Below, one piece after another: positions 15,767 through 25,164 of a DNA stretch of 64,000 nucleotides. The stretch comes from an uncultured Anaerofilum sp. (lineage in GTDB: Bacteria > Bacillota > Clostridia > Oscillospirales > Ruminococcaceae). The stretch spans positions 1 through 64,000 of the forward strand of contig CALWZC010000009.1 in assembly GCA_944385935.1 (NCBI GenBank). The letters run 5' to 3'. Position numbers and translations under genes: made by a program. The notes under the pieces are model-generated. The model ran no database searches. It was not told the origin of the DNA and saw only the letters and a program-made list of their open reading frames with translations. Positions within the stretch are counted from its first letter, which is position 1. The number at the start of each line of letters is the position of its first letter.

Positions 15767-16457
15767 GCTTCAAAAACTGGATGCTCGGCTTTCTGCTTGT
15801 GTGGCCTACCTGATACCTGGCAGAACAGTGGCAGATGTGGGTTGTGACCATGGAAAACTAACAGCCCATTTGGCACAAAAAGGCTTTTTTGTAATAGGAA
15901 CAGATATAAATAAAAAGCCTTTACAGGTTGCAAAATCCACTTGTTCGGCTATGGGATGTATGGAACAAGTTTCCTTGCGTTTGGGAGATGGGTTGCAACC
16001 ATTGCAGCCTTTGGAAGCAGAACAGATTGTGATTGCTGGAGTAAGTGCTGAAACAATACTGCATATTTTGGATGATGCCGGCTGGATTCGTACACAAGGA
16101 ATCCGGCTGGTGCTTTGTCCTGCCACAAAAATTCCCCTTCTGCGCCAAGGATTATGCCACAGAGGGTTTTTAGTGTTAGATGAAACACCGGTAGTGGTAT
16201 CAGGCAGATGCTATACTGTAATTTGTGCAGAATATACGGCTGAAACTTGGGAACCTACACAGGAATTTTGCCTGATAGGAAAAACTGCAACGAAACCTTT
16301 TGCCAGCGAATTGCGAGATGATACAGCAATAAAGTTGGAAAAACAACTTCGAGGTATGGCAAAAGAAAGCGATGAGTATGAGCAAGCCAAAGAACTGTTG
16401 GAATGGCTACGGCAGTTGCCTTTGCCACAAGCACAACATGAGGAGCAAGAGCAATGA
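15756..16457 (+). CDS. TrmK-like class I methyltransferase
   Basis: The 233-residue protein matches the COG2384/TrmK family (tRNA adenine-22 N1-methyltransferase) by length, by the SAM motif TVADVGCDHGKL at residues 24-35, and by its place directly before a Nif3-like gene, a conserved pair in Firmicutes. The usual family motif AGMGG reads AGVSA here, so activity is not assured. The start is uncertain: TTG 15756 overlaps the preceding gene by 11 bases and lacks a strong site, which suggests coupled translation. Confidence 0.8.
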   Translation: METKLQKLDARLSACVAYLIPGRTVADVGCDHGKLTAHLAQKGFFVIGTDINKKPLQVAKSTCSAMGCMEQVSLRLGDGLQPLQPLEAEQIVIAGVSAETILHILDDAGWIRTQGIRLVLCPATKIPLLRQGLCHRGFLVLDETPVVVSGRCYTVICAEYTAETWEPTQEFCLIGKTATKPFASELRDDTAIKLEKQLRGMAKESDEYEQAKELLEWLRQLPLPQAQHEEQEQ

Positions 16458-17197
16458 AACAAATAGAAGATATTTTTGGCTATTTGAATGAATGGGCAGA
16501 TGTACAAATGGCAGAGGAGTGGGATAATGTAGGCATCTTGGTGGATGCAGGAATCCCAGTAAAACGGGTTTTGGTGACACTGGATATTACAAAAGAGGTA
16601 ATAGAGGAGGCAGCGGAGAAAAACTGTCAACTGATTGTGTCACACCATCCTGTGATTTTTAGAGGTCTAAAGAAAATTTGCAAAGATGACCCCGCCTTTG
16701 TGCTGGCACAAAAGGGCATTTCTGCCATTTGTATGCACACCAATTTAGATGCTGCTGTTGGTGGCGTCAATGATGTTTTGGCAGAACGGCTAGGACTGGA
16801 ACAGGTGCGCCCTTTTGCTGGACTTGGACGAATTGGTGTTATTTCTCCCATAACTGTGGAGGAATTTGCAAAAAGGTGCAAAAATGCTTTGCATACCCCT
16901 GTTATGGTGGCAGACGCAGGCAAGAAAATTTCTACTGTGGCAGTAGTAGGTGGCAGTGGTGGAGAGTTTTTCCGAGAAGCAGCCATGGAAGGGGCGGATT
17001 GTTTGCTGACGGGAGAAGCAAGCCACCATCATGGATTGGATGCTTTAGATATGGGAATTTCCCTACTGGTGGCAGGGCATTTTGCCACAGAACATCCTAT
17101 TGTGCAAGAAATTGCCAAGCGACTGGAAGAAAAGTTTCCAACAATGGAATTGTTGTGTAGCGAAACCAATAAAGCACCTTTTATGTTAGCAGAGTAA
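16454..17197 (+). CDS. Nif3-like dinuclear metal centre protein
   Basis: This 247-residue protein is a short-form Nif3/YqfO-type protein without the extra central domain. Metal ligands are visible: SHHP (His64, His65), MHTNLD (His95, Asp99) and the C-terminal GHFATEHP. Family members form hexameric rings; some are annotated as GTP cyclohydrolase I type 2, but the role is not firmly known. ATG overlaps the upstream stop by 4 bases (ATGA), so it is cotranslated with the TrmK-like gene. Confidence 0.9.
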   Translation: MKQIEDIFGYLNEWADVQMAEEWDNVGILVDAGIPVKRVLVTLDITKEVIEEAAEKNCQLIVSHHPVIFRGLKKICKDDPAFVLAQKGISAICMHTNLDAAVGGVNDVLAERLGLEQVRPFAGLGRIGVISPITVEEFAKRCKNALHTPVMVADAGKKISTVAVVGGSGGEFFREAAMEGADCLLTGEASHHHGLDALDMGISLLVAGHFATEHPIVQEIAKRLEEKFPTMELLCSETNKAPFMLAE

Positions 17198-17257
17198 GTA
17201 TACATTACAAATAGATAGGAAGAAACACCCTATTAGAAATAAAGAGGAGGGATTTCC

Positions 17258-19000
17258 ATGGCACTGGATGCGGCAACATTGGCATTAACGGCTAAAGAGC
17301 TGAAAAAAATCTTGTTGGAGGCAAGAATTGATAAAATTTTTGAACCCACACGGGATGAAATTGTTCTGCAAATGCGTACCCGTACAGCGGGGTATAAGTT
17401 GTTTTTGTCGGCCCGTTCTGGCTCTGCTCGGGTTTGTTTGACCAATGAAAGTTTTGAAAATCCCCAAGTGCCTCCTTCTTTTTGTATGCTGTTGCGGAAG
17501 CATTTATCGGGTGGTAAGCTGGTGGATGTTCGGTTGCCTCAAGGGGAGAGAATTGCTTTTTTTGATTTTCAGTGTGTCAATGAAATGGGCGATTTGGTGT
17601 TGAATACCCTTGCAGCAGAGTTGATGGGCAGGTATTCCAATTTAGTGTTGATTCAAAACGGAAAAATTTTGGATGCCCTGAAACGAGTGGACTTTGAGGA
17701 CTCCGCAATCCGGCAGTTGTTGCCGGGTTTGGCATATACATTGCCCCCAAAACCCAACAAGGCGGATTTTTTGGAAAGCAGTGGGGCAGGGCTTGCAGAA
17801 GCAGTTGGCGAAAAAGAATACCCTGTGGCAGATGCTCTAATGAAAAGCTGTGGCGGTGTAGGCCCTGTGATTTGTCGAGAGGCAGCATGGCGTGCTTTTG
17901 GGCAAAGGGAATTGCGTGGATGTGATATGACACCACAAGATAAAGCGGCATTGGCAGCAGCTTGTGAGGAAATCCAAAAGGAATACCAACAGGGTGGAAC
18001 TCCTGTGGTAGTGCGTACACCAGAGGGAAAACCAGTAGAATTTAGTTTTGCCAAACTGACTCAGTATGAAGGTGTATTGCAGCAACAGGAATATGAATCT
18101 TACAGTCTGTTGTTAGAGGGCTACTATTGCGCCAAAGACAGAGCCGAGCGATTGCGCCAAAAAAGCAAGGATTTGGCAAAAACAGTGCATAATCTCCATG
18201 AGCGTGCTGTTCGGAAACAGGCTGCCCGTACAGAGGAATTAGCCCAGAGTGAAAACTCTGACCAACTGCGGATTTATGGCGAGTTGCTAAGTGCAAACCT
18301 ATGGGCGATGGAAAAAGGACAAAAACAGGTGACTTTGCAAAACTGGTATACCGGCGAAGATGTAACCATTCCATTGGATTTGCGATTGAACCCCGCAGGA
18401 AATGCACAAAAATATTTTAAGGAATACAAAAAGAAGCAAACCGCTGCCAAGATGCTGAAAACCTTACTGGAAGAAGGAGAACGAGAAATTGCCTATTTGG
18501 AAACTGTTCTTTATGAAGTGCAAACAGCCACTGGAGAGCAGGCACTAGGAGAGATTCGAGCGGAGCTGAAAAGTCAAGGCTACCTGAAATACTATAAGGT
18601 GCGAGAAAAGCGACAAAAACCGGCGGATTTTTATCGGTATCGTTCATCGGATGGTTTTTTGATTTTGGTGGGAAGAAATAATCTACAAAATGATAAACTA
18701 ACCCTAAAAACGGCACGAGGCAAAGATTTGTGGTTCCATACAAAAAATGCCCCCGGAAGCCATGTTGTAGTGATGAGCGAGGGAAAGGAAATTCCTGACC
18801 AAACCAAAAATGAAGCAGCCATGCTTGCGGTGCTTCATTCCAGCCAATCCGATGGGGTAAAAGTTGCAGTAGATTACACCGAAGTGAAAAATATTCGTAA
18901 AACCAGTGACCTAAAGCCGGGAATGGTGCTATATGAACACTATGAAACAGCATATATTACACCTGAAGTGGATTTGCTGGAAAGGCTGAAAGAAGAATGA
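17258..19000 (+). CDS. rqcH: Ribosome quality-control factor RqcH (NFACT family)
   Basis: This 580-residue protein has the NFACT domains in order: NFACT-N (about 1-190, with SARVCLTNE and NTLAAELMGRYSN), a helix-hairpin-helix part, a long coiled coil (about 285-440) and NFACT-R with the classic DLWFHTKNAPGSHVVV near residue 490. RqcH binds stalled 50S subunits and recruits tRNA-Ala to add C-terminal alanine tails that mark nascent chains for degradation. AGAGGAGG precedes ATG 17258. The next gene overlaps by 4 bases. Confidence 0.95.
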   Translation: MALDAATLALTAKELKKILLEARIDKIFEPTRDEIVLQMRTRTAGYKLFLSARSGSARVCLTNESFENPQVPPSFCMLLRKHLSGGKLVDVRLPQGERIAFFDFQCVNEMGDLVLNTLAAELMGRYSNLVLIQNGKILDALKRVDFEDSAIRQLLPGLAYTLPPKPNKADFLESSGAGLAEAVGEKEYPVADALMKSCGGVGPVICREAAWRAFGQRELRGCDMTPQDKAALAAACEEIQKEYQQGGTPVVVRTPEGKPVEFSFAKLTQYEGVLQQQEYESYSLLLEGYYCAKDRAERLRQKSKDLAKTVHNLHERAVRKQAARTEELAQSENSDQLRIYGELLSANLWAMEKGQKQVTLQNWYTGEDVTIPLDLRLNPAGNAQKYFKEYKKKQTAAKMLKTLLEEGEREIAYLETVLYEVQTATGEQALGEIRAELKSQGYLKYYKVREKRQKPADFYRYRSSDGFLILVGRNNLQNDKLTLKTARGKDLWFHTKNAPGSHVVVMSEGKEIPDQTKNEAAMLAVLHSSQSDGVKVAVDYTEVKNIRKTSDLKPGMVLYEHYETAYITPEVDLLERLKEE

Positions 19001-20460
19001 AGCACAAAGTCCTTTGGAATATCTTTTATGGAGGATTTGGGCTTATATTTCTTAACCTGTTTCTGCGTACACTCTTTTTAAACTATTGTTATGATTATCC
19101 GTTGATTCCAGTTTTAGGGTGTGTAGTATGTCTTGCAGGAGTTTTGTTGGCAGCAAACTTTATTCTGGAAAAATTTCCGGTGCTACTGCAATATAGCAAC
19201 AGGATTTTTTTTGGCGGATTGGCAGTACAATTTATGGTATTGCTATGGATGGGAACCCATTTGGAAACAGTTGGAAACAACGACTTTGGCTCGGTATACC
19301 ATTCGGCAGAAACGTGGGTATTGGAACAGCGTTTTCCTGAGATTGGCTATTTTGCCATCTATCCAAACAATATGGGTGCTTTTTTGCTGCTAAAAGATGT
19401 ATTCCAGGTGATGCATTGGATGGGATGGAGGCATTTTTTTCTAGGAGGACTTGCTCTAAATCTTATTTCTATTTTTTGTGCTATTACAGGAGTATATTTT
19501 TTAGCAAAAAAACTTTTGGGAGATAAGGCAGCACTACTTTCCTTTGTTGCTTTTGGTTCGTGGTGTCCACTTTACTTTTGGGTAGCGGTGTTTTATACAG
19601 ATATGCTTAGCTTGGGGTATATCCCTTGGGTGCTGTATTTTTGTGTAAAAGCATTGGAAGCCTCTAAAAAAACAGGTATTTTTTTTGGGGTGGGTTGGTG
19701 GTGCGCTGCTTGCCTTACGGCTGCAATAGGAAGCTGCATTAAAAGTGTAGTATGGATTCCCTTAATTGCAGGTTTTGTCTGGTTAGCACTACAATTGGAT
19801 AAAAAACAGTTGGCGGCAATGGTTTTGTGTGCAGTGGTTTTGTGCAGTGGCGTTAATGGAATCTTTCAGTGGAGAGTAAATGGATGGCTGCCTGCTGAAA
19901 GCAGAGAAAAGGCGTTTCCTGCTGAACATTGGATTATGATGGGTTTGGTAGGGGATGGAAGCTATAACCATGCGGATTTTCTGTTGTCCAGTTCCATTGA
20001 TAGCCCAGAAGAACGAAGAGAGGTTGCTCGCAATGAAATTGCCCTCCGATTGAAACAGAGAAGTCCGGCAGCTTTTTGGAAATTTTTACAGATTAAACAG
20101 CTACGAAGTTTTGGAAGTGGTAATGCTGATGTCCATCATTTTCTAGAAGCAGGGCCTGTCCATCAAAGCATTGCTTTACAGTTGGGAGCAAGCTATGGAG
20201 AGTATCACTACATATATGAGTATCTAAGTCAGGGATGGCTGGTGCTGATGTTGGGCTCTTTATCTTGTATAGCGGCTAAAGGGATAGTACAAGAAAAATT
20301 AAAAATTCCCCTTGGGCTGTGCTGTGGTGCTATTTTGGGTTTGTGGATGTTTTTGCTTATTTGGGAAGCTGGACAGCGGTATTTAATTGCGGGAATTCCT
20401 ATGATGGCCTTTGTAATGGCAGCGGCTTTTGGCAGGAAAGCAAAAATCACTAAAAAATAG
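18997..20460 (+). CDS. GT-C-like polytopic membrane protein
   Basis: This 487-residue protein has about ten hydrophobic helices. An Asp in the first extracytoplasmic loop (VGNNDFGSVYHSAE) and a later non-membrane stretch (about residues 295-400) fit the GT-C fold of lipid-linked sugar transferases (GT39/PMT-like), but I see no decisive family motif. It overlaps rqcH by 4 bases, an unexpected partner; translational coupling is likely. A hairpin with a T-tract follows 60 bases later. The function is best left as putative glycosyltransferase. Confidence 0.65.
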   Translation: MKHKVLWNIFYGGFGLIFLNLFLRTLFLNYCYDYPLIPVLGCVVCLAGVLLAANFILEKFPVLLQYSNRIFFGGLAVQFMVLLWMGTHLETVGNNDFGSVYHSAETWVLEQRFPEIGYFAIYPNNMGAFLLLKDVFQVMHWMGWRHFFLGGLALNLISIFCAITGVYFLAKKLLGDKAALLSFVAFGSWCPLYFWVAVFYTDMLSLGYIPWVLYFCVKALEASKKTGIFFGVGWWCAACLTAAIGSCIKSVVWIPLIAGFVWLALQLDKKQLAAMVLCAVVLCSGVNGIFQWRVNGWLPAESREKAFPAEHWIMMGLVGDGSYNHADFLLSSSIDSPEERREVARNEIALRLKQRSPAAFWKFLQIKQLRSFGSGNADVHHFLEAGPVHQSIALQLGASYGEYHYIYEYLSQGWLVLMLGSLSCIAAKGIVQEKLKIPLGLCCGAILGLWMFLLIWEAGQRYLIAGIPMMAFVMAAAFGRKAKITKK

Positions 20461-20518
20461 TGGTTTTTTAAGTAAAAATATGCAAACTGACAAAAAACAA
20501 AAAACGTCAAAAATTTTA

Positions 20519-20547
20519 CAAAAACCCTTGCTATGCAGGGGTTTTTG
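20519..20547 (+). terminator. Terminator ending the upstream operon, overlapping the S10 promoter
   Basis: CAAAAACCC pairs with GGGTTTTTG around an 11-base loop. The loop contains the TTGCTA -35 box of the ribosomal-protein promoter, so terminator and promoter are packed together. Confidence 0.65.
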
Positions 20548-20556
20548 TGCTATTAT
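20528..20556 (+). promoter_or_regulatory. Promoter of the S10 superoperon
   Basis: TTGCTA (20528-20533), 17 bases, TATTAT (20551-20556). The predicted start is near 20563, which leaves a leader of about 320 nt before rpsJ. Confidence 0.65.
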
Positions 20557-20562
20557 AATAAA

Positions 20563-20882
20563 CGGCTGCGAATGGCTTGCACGGCAAGTCCGCGCAAGCC
20601 ACGATATGCGATGACGCGGGAGGTTGCCACGAATTAGCGTGGGTTTTTCCGCCGAGTATGTCCGATCTTAGAACCGGGCGAAAGAATTACTGAGCGCAAA
20701 GGGATATGTTCACGTAGTTACTCTGTGAACCAATGTTCGTGTATTTTGCCATAGGATTCTCCGGATAAACTGCTGGGCGGTTTACCGGTTTTTCTCGTGG
20801 GAAAACGCGAAACACCCGGTACAGTGTAAAGTGATTTATCGGTTCGCCGAAAGCACCAAATATTATCAGGAGGCGAAAGTTA
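20563..20882 (+). promoter_or_regulatory. Structured 5' leader of the S10 superoperon
   Basis: This 320-base untranslated leader is GC-richer than ordinary spacers and holds several hairpins: GCTTGC/GCAAGC near 20576-20600, CCACG/CGTGG near 20629-20644 followed by GTTTTTCC (a possible weak terminator), GTTCAC/GTGAAC near 20709-20731, TACCGG/CCGGTA enclosing an inner TTTTC/GAAAA pairing at 20783-20821, and a small UUCG-capped stem near 20842. A leader of this length before rpsJ suggests autogenous control by a ribosomal protein. In E. coli L4 does this, but I cannot identify the ligand here. Confidence 0.5.
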
Positions 20883-21194
20883 ATGGCAGTCAAGGAAAAA
20901 ATCAGAATCCGACTCAAGAGCTATGACCATCAGTTGATTGATGCGGCAGCAGAGAAAATTGTAGAGAATGTAAAGCGCACTGGCGCACGGGTTTCCGGCC
21001 CCATTCCTCTGCCCACCGACCGCGAGGTAGTTACCATCCTGCGTGCTGTTCATAAGTACAAGGACAGCCGTGAGCAGTTTGAGACTCGCACTCATAAGCG
21101 TTTGATTGACATTCTGAAACCGTCCAACAAGACGGTTGAGGCTTTAAAGAGCCTGCAGCTCCCCGCTGGCGTGGAAATCGAAGTTAAGCTGTAA
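20883..21194 (+). CDS. rpsJ: 30S ribosomal protein S10
   Basis: The 103-residue S10 ([28 protein letters not shown]) is a component of the 30S head and, as NusE, of antitermination complexes. It is the first gene of the S10 block. AGGAGG lies 10 bases before the ATG. Confidence 0.98.
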   Translation: MAVKEKIRIRLKSYDHQLIDAAAEKIVENVKRTGARVSGPIPLPTDREVVTILRAVHKYKDSREQFETRTHKRLIDILKPSNKTVEALKSLQLPAGVEIEVKL

Positions 21195-21289
21195 ATTTCC
21201 ACTAAAAAAGTAAGGGTGCTGAAAAATGCACCAACTGCTTTGGAAAACAGACAAGCAGCGAACCCCACCGCAACAGGCGGAGAGGTCAT

Positions 21290-21311
21290 GTTGGTGCCAA
21301 AGGGCATCAAC
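21290..21311 (+). other. Stem-loop in the rpsJ-rplC spacer
   Basis: GTTGGTGCC pairs (one wobble) with GGCATCAAC around a 3-4-base loop in an unusually long, 145-base spacer; a smaller GGTGC/GCACC hairpin precedes it. The role is unknown; differential expression or processing is possible. Confidence 0.45.
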
Positions 21312-21339
21312 CAATAACCTTATTAGGAGGCAAAATAAA

Positions 21340-21972
21340 ATGCAAAAAGGTATCATCGGCAAGAAGCTGGGTATGACTCAGCTGTTTGACGAGCACGGCA
21401 AAGTAGTGCCTGTGACCGTCATCGAGGCTGGCCCCTGCACCGTTGTGCAGAAGAAAACTGTAGAGAGCGATGGCTATGTAGCTGTTCAGCTGGGCTACGG
21501 CGATGTTTCTGCAAAAAGAGTGTCTAAGCCTGCCGCAGGTCATTTCGCAAAAGCGAATGTGGCTCCCAAGAAAGTTTTGCGTGAGTTCCGTTTGGAGAGC
21601 ATCGACGCAATGAACATCGGCGACATTTTGAAGGCTGATGTATTTGCTGCCGGCGACCACATTGATGTTGTGGGTACCAGCAAAGGTAAGGGTTACGCAG
21701 GTACCATTAAACGTTGGAATGGTCACCGTCTGCGTGAGAGCCACGGTACTGGCCCCGTTGCCCGTCATGCTGGTTCTATGGGCAGCTGCTCCACTCCCAG
21801 CCGTGTATTTAAGGGTAAGAAACTGCCCGGTCACATGGGATGCGAGCGTGTTACCATCCAGAATCTCATCGTCGTAAAAGTTGACACTGAAAATAACCTA
21901 ATCGCAGTTAAAGGCGCAGTACCCGGCCCCAAGGGCAGTGTGGTTTGCATCAGCGACAGCGTAAAGGCTTAA
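21340..21972 (+). CDS. rplC: 50S ribosomal protein L3
   Basis: The 210-residue L3 begins MQKGIIGKKLGMTQLF and contains the conserved loop RLRESHGTGPVARHAGSMG that reaches the peptidyl-transferase centre. An open frame extends upstream to 21226, but ATG 21340 has AGGAGG 10 bases before it and gives the family N-terminus. Confidence 0.98.
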   Translation: MQKGIIGKKLGMTQLFDEHGKVVPVTVIEAGPCTVVQKKTVESDGYVAVQLGYGDVSAKRVSKPAAGHFAKANVAPKKVLREFRLESIDAMNIGDILKADVFAAGDHIDVVGTSKGKGYAGTIKRWNGHRLRESHGTGPVARHAGSMGSCSTPSRVFKGKKLPGHMGCERVTIQNLIVVKVDTENNLIAVKGAVPGPKGSVVCISDSVKA

Positions 21973-21988
21973 AGGAGGAAAGCGAGCA

Positions 21989-22609
21989 ATGAAATTTGAC
22001 GTTTTGGATATGAACGGCAAGAAGGTTTCCGAGGTTGAGCTTTCCGACGCCGTATTCGGCATTACTCCGAATGAAAAAGCCGTACATGCTGCGGTTGTAA
22101 ACTTCCTGGCTAACCAGCGTCAGGGCACTCAGAGCACCAAGACCCGTGCAGAGGTTTCCGGCGGTGGCCGCAAGCCTTGGCGTCAGAAGGGAACCGGCCA
22201 TGCCCGTCAGGGTTCCATCCGTTCTCCCCAGTGGGTTCACGGTGGTATCGCACTGGGCCCCAAGCCCCGTGATTACAGCTATCGTTTGAACAAGAAGCTG
22301 AAGCGTCTGGCTGTGCTGAGCGCATTGTCTGCAAAGGCTGCAAATGGCGACATGATTGTTGTTGACCAGCTGGCTTGTGCAGAATACAAGACCAAGACCA
22401 TCGTGAATATGCTGGCTGCACTGGGTGCAGACAAGAAGGCTCTGATTGTTACTCCCGCTGTGGATGCTAAAATCGTAAAGAGCGCAGCAAACATTCCCGG
22501 TGTAAAAACTACTACTGCTACTAGCGTAAACACCTACGACGTTGTAAATGCAAACAAGTTCGTAATCAGTGTTGACGCAGCAAAGAAACTTGAGGAGGTT
22601 CTGGGCTAA
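21989..22609 (+). CDS. rplD: 50S ribosomal protein L4
   Basis: The 206-residue L4 keeps the extended loop that lines the peptide exit tunnel (GGGRKPWRQKGTGHARQGS). It starts 16 bases after rplC. In some bacteria L4 represses its own operon through the leader, a possibility here given the long structured leader. Confidence 0.98.
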   Translation: MKFDVLDMNGKKVSEVELSDAVFGITPNEKAVHAAVVNFLANQRQGTQSTKTRAEVSGGGRKPWRQKGTGHARQGSIRSPQWVHGGIALGPKPRDYSYRLNKKLKRLAVLSALSAKAANGDMIVVDQLACAEYKTKTIVNMLAALGADKKALIVTPAVDAKIVKSAANIPGVKTTTATSVNTYDVVNANKFVISVDAAKKLEEVLG

Positions 22610-22905
22610 TGAAAATCGCAGCACAAGATATTATCCTGGCCCCGGTAATCACCGAAGCTTCCATGCAGGGCATTGAGATGAAGAAGTACACCTTCAAAGT
22701 TGCTAAGACCGCTACTAAAGTAGACATCGCACGAGCAGTAGAAGAGCTGTTTGGCGTTGAGGTTGAGAAGGTAAACACTGTTTCCGTTCGTGGCCGTTTC
22801 CGCCGCAAAGGTATGAATGGTGGTTACACTGCTTCTTCCAAGAAGGCAATCGTTACCCTGACCGAGAAATCTAAGGGCATCGAGTTCTTCGAGAGCATGG
22901 TTTAA
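22609..22905 (+). CDS. rplW: 50S ribosomal protein L23
   Basis: The 98-residue L23 (APVITEASM; VRGRFRRKGMN) sits at the tunnel exit, where signal recognition particle and trigger factor dock. Its ATG overlaps the rplD stop by one base (TAATG). Confidence 0.98.
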   Translation: MKIAAQDIILAPVITEASMQGIEMKKYTFKVAKTATKVDIARAVEELFGVEVEKVNTVSVRGRFRRKGMNGGYTASSKKAIVTLTEKSKGIEFFESMV

Positions 22906-22919
22906 TCCATGCCGATAGA

Positions 22920-22956
22920 GAGCCTGAGCAAGGCTCACTTATGGGGATATGACCCC
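22920..22956 (+). other. Two stem-loops in the rplW-rplB spacer
   Basis: GAGCC/GGCTC (22920-22936) and GGGG/CCCC (22943-22956) occupy the 84-base spacer. Neither has a T-tract. They may be processing or stability elements. Confidence 0.35.
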
Positions 22957-22989
22957 GACAACAATTCATAAGACAAGGAGAAACCCAAA

Positions 22990-23820
22990 ATGGCGATTAA
23001 AAAGTTTAAGCCGACTACTCCCGGCCGCCGTGGCATGACTGTGACTGATTACAGTGTGCTGAGCAAAGTTGCCCCCGAGCGCAGCTTGCTGGAGCCCATG
23101 AAGAAGCACAGCGGACGCAACAACACCGGCCGTATCACCGTTCGTCATCATGGCGGCGGCAACCGTACCAAGTACCGTATCATCGACTTCAAGCGCAACA
23201 AGTTCGATATCCCTGCAACTGTAAAGACTTTGGAGTATGACCCCAACCGTTCTGCTCACATTGCTCTGTTGCAGTATGAGGATGGCGAGAAGCGTTATAT
23301 TCTGGCTCCTGAAGGCCTGAAGGTTGGCGATACTGTTATGGCAGGCCCCAACGCCGACATTAAGCCCGGCAACGCTCTGCCCTTTATCAACATCCCTGTT
23401 GGTACCATCATCCACAACATCGAGCTGTACCCCGGCAAGGGCGGCCAGTTGGTTCGCAGTGCTGGCAACATGGCACAGCTGATGGCTAAGGAAGGCAAGT
23501 ACGCTCTGGTTCGTCTGCCCTCTGGAGAGATGCGCAACATTCCCCTGAACTGCATTGCAACCGTTGGTCAGGTTGGCAACATCGACCATGAGAACGTAAA
23601 TATCGGCAAAGCAGGCCGTAAGCGTCACATGGGTTGGCGTCCCACCGTTCGCGGTTCCGTTATGAACCCCTGCGACCACCCCCACGGTGGTGGTGAAGGT
23701 AAGAGCCCCGTTGGCCGTCCCGGCCCTGTTACCCCCTGGGGCAAACCTGCTATGGGTTACAAGACCCGCAAGAATCACAACCGCTCTGACAAGTTTATTG
23801 TTAAGCGTGCCAACGGCTAA
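22990..23820 (+). CDS. rplB: 50S ribosomal protein L2
   Basis: The 276-residue L2 contains the universal [17 protein letters not shown] motif and the C-terminal [13 protein letters not shown] that is essential for peptidyl-transferase assembly. ACAAGGAG precedes the ATG. Confidence 0.99.
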   Translation: MAIKKFKPTTPGRRGMTVTDYSVLSKVAPERSLLEPMKKHSGRNNTGRITVRHHGGGNRTKYRIIDFKRNKFDIPATVKTLEYDPNRSAHIALLQYEDGEKRYILAPEGLKVGDTVMAGPNADIKPGNALPFINIPVGTIIHNIELYPGKGGQLVRSAGNMAQLMAKEGKYALVRLPSGEMRNIPLNCIATVGQVGNIDHENVNIGKAGRKRHMGWRPTVRGSVMNPCDHPHGGGEGKSPVGRPGPVTPWGKPAMGYKTRKNHNRSDKFIVKRANG

Positions 23821-23835
23821 GAGAGGAGACCAAAC

Positions 23836-24111
23836 ATGGGTAGAAGTGTTAAAAAGGGACCTTATGTGCAGCCTGTGCTCCTGAAGCGTGTGAAGGAGAT
23901 GAACGAGTCTGGTGAAAAGCGTGTGCTGAAAACCTGGAGCCGTTCCTCCACCATCTTCCCCGACTTTGTGGGACACACCTTCGCAGTGCATGACGGCCGC
24001 AAGCATGTTCCCGTTTATGTTACCGAGGATATGGTAGGCCACAAGCTGGGCGAGTTTGCCCCCACCCGTACCTTTAAGGGTCATGCGGGTGCAAAGACCA
24101 CCGGTAGATAA
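23836..24111 (+). CDS. rpsS: 30S ribosomal protein S19
   Basis: The 91-residue S19 ([30 protein letters not shown]) binds 16S rRNA in the 30S head together with S13. It starts 15 bases after rplB, with GAGAGGAG upstream. Confidence 0.98.
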   Translation: MGRSVKKGPYVQPVLLKRVKEMNESGEKRVLKTWSRSSTIFPDFVGHTFAVHDGRKHVPVYVTEDMVGHKLGEFAPTRTFKGHAGAKTTGR

Positions 24112-24127
24112 TAGGAGGAGAATTACA

Positions 24128-24466
24128 ATGGAAGCAAGGGCACATCTTAGATACGCCCGCATCGCGCCCCGCAAGGTTTCGGTTGTTTTGGACTTAATCC
24201 GCAACCAGCCTGTGGACAAAGCGCTGGCGATTCTGCAGTACACCCCGAAGGCTGCCTGTGAGCCTCTGATGAAGCTGGTGAAGTCTGCTGCCGCCAATGC
24301 GGAAAACAACCACAACATGGACAAAAACAACCTGTACGTTGCTGAGTGCTTTGTTACTCCCGGACCCACTCTGAAGCGGATTATGCCCCGTGCTCAGGGC
24401 CGTGCGTACAGAATCCTCAAGAGAACCAGCCACATCACTGTAGTTCTCAAAGAGATTGAAGCGTAA
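24128..24466 (+). CDS. rplV: 50S ribosomal protein L22
   Basis: The 112-residue L22 ([36 protein letters not shown]) lines the exit tunnel with L4; changes in its loop can give macrolide resistance. The true start is ATG 24128, 7 bases after AGGAGG. The frame is open upstream to 24056, inside rpsS. Confidence 0.98.
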   Translation: MEARAHLRYARIAPRKVSVVLDLIRNQPVDKALAILQYTPKAACEPLMKLVKSAAANAENNHNMDKNNLYVAECFVTPGPTLKRIMPRAQGRAYRILKRTSHITVVLKEIEA

Positions 24467-24477
24467 GGAGGGTAACA

Positions 24478-25164
24478 ATGGGCCAGAAAGTGAATCCCCA
24501 CGGCATTCGCGTGGGCGTAATTAAAGATTGGGACAGCCGCTGGTTTACTTCCAAAAAAGAGTTCGGCGATACCCTCGTGGAAGACTACAACATCCGCAAG
24601 GTGCTGAAGAAGCAGCTGTATGCAGCTGGTGTTCCCAAAATTGAGATTGAACGCACCATCGACAACGCTACCGGAAGCCCCCGCTTGAAGGTAAACATCC
24701 ACTGCTCCAAACCCGGTATGGTTATCGGTAAGGGCGGTGCAGAAATCGAGAAGCTGCGTGCTCAGATTGAAAAGATGGTTGGTAAAGCTACCAACGTAAA
24801 CATCGTTGAAGTAAAGAACATCGACACCAACGCACAGTTGGTTGCCGAGAACATCGCAAGCCAGTTGGAGCGTCGTATCTCCTTCCGCCGTGCTATGAAG
24901 CAGAGCATGGGCCGCGCAATGCAGCGTGGAGCAAAGGGTATCAAGGCTCAGGTTAGCGGTCGTTTGGGCGGTGCTGATATCGCCCGTACCGAGCATTATC
25001 ACGAGGGCACCATTCCTCTGCAGACTCTGCGTGCCGATATCGACTATGGTTTTGCTGAGGCAAACACCACCTACGGTAAAATCGGTGTTAAGGTTTGGAT
25101 TTATAAGGGTGAGGTTCTGAAAAGCACCAAGCTCGCAGCCCGTAAAGAAGGAGGCAACAAATAA
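24478..25164 (+). CDS. rpsC: 30S ribosomal protein S3
   Basis: The 228-residue S3 has an N-terminal KH domain with [12 protein letters not shown] and a C-terminal domain; it forms part of the mRNA entry site. GGAGGG lies just upstream. It overlaps rplP by one base. Confidence 0.98.
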   Translation: MGQKVNPHGIRVGVIKDWDSRWFTSKKEFGDTLVEDYNIRKVLKKQLYAAGVPKIEIERTIDNATGSPRLKVNIHCSKPGMVIGKGGAEIEKLRAQIEKMVGKATNVNIVEVKNIDTNAQLVAENIASQLERRISFRRAMKQSMGRAMQRGAKGIKAQVSGRLGGADIARTEHYHEGTIPLQTLRADIDYGFAEANTTYGKIGVKVWIYKGEVLKSTKLAARKEGGNK

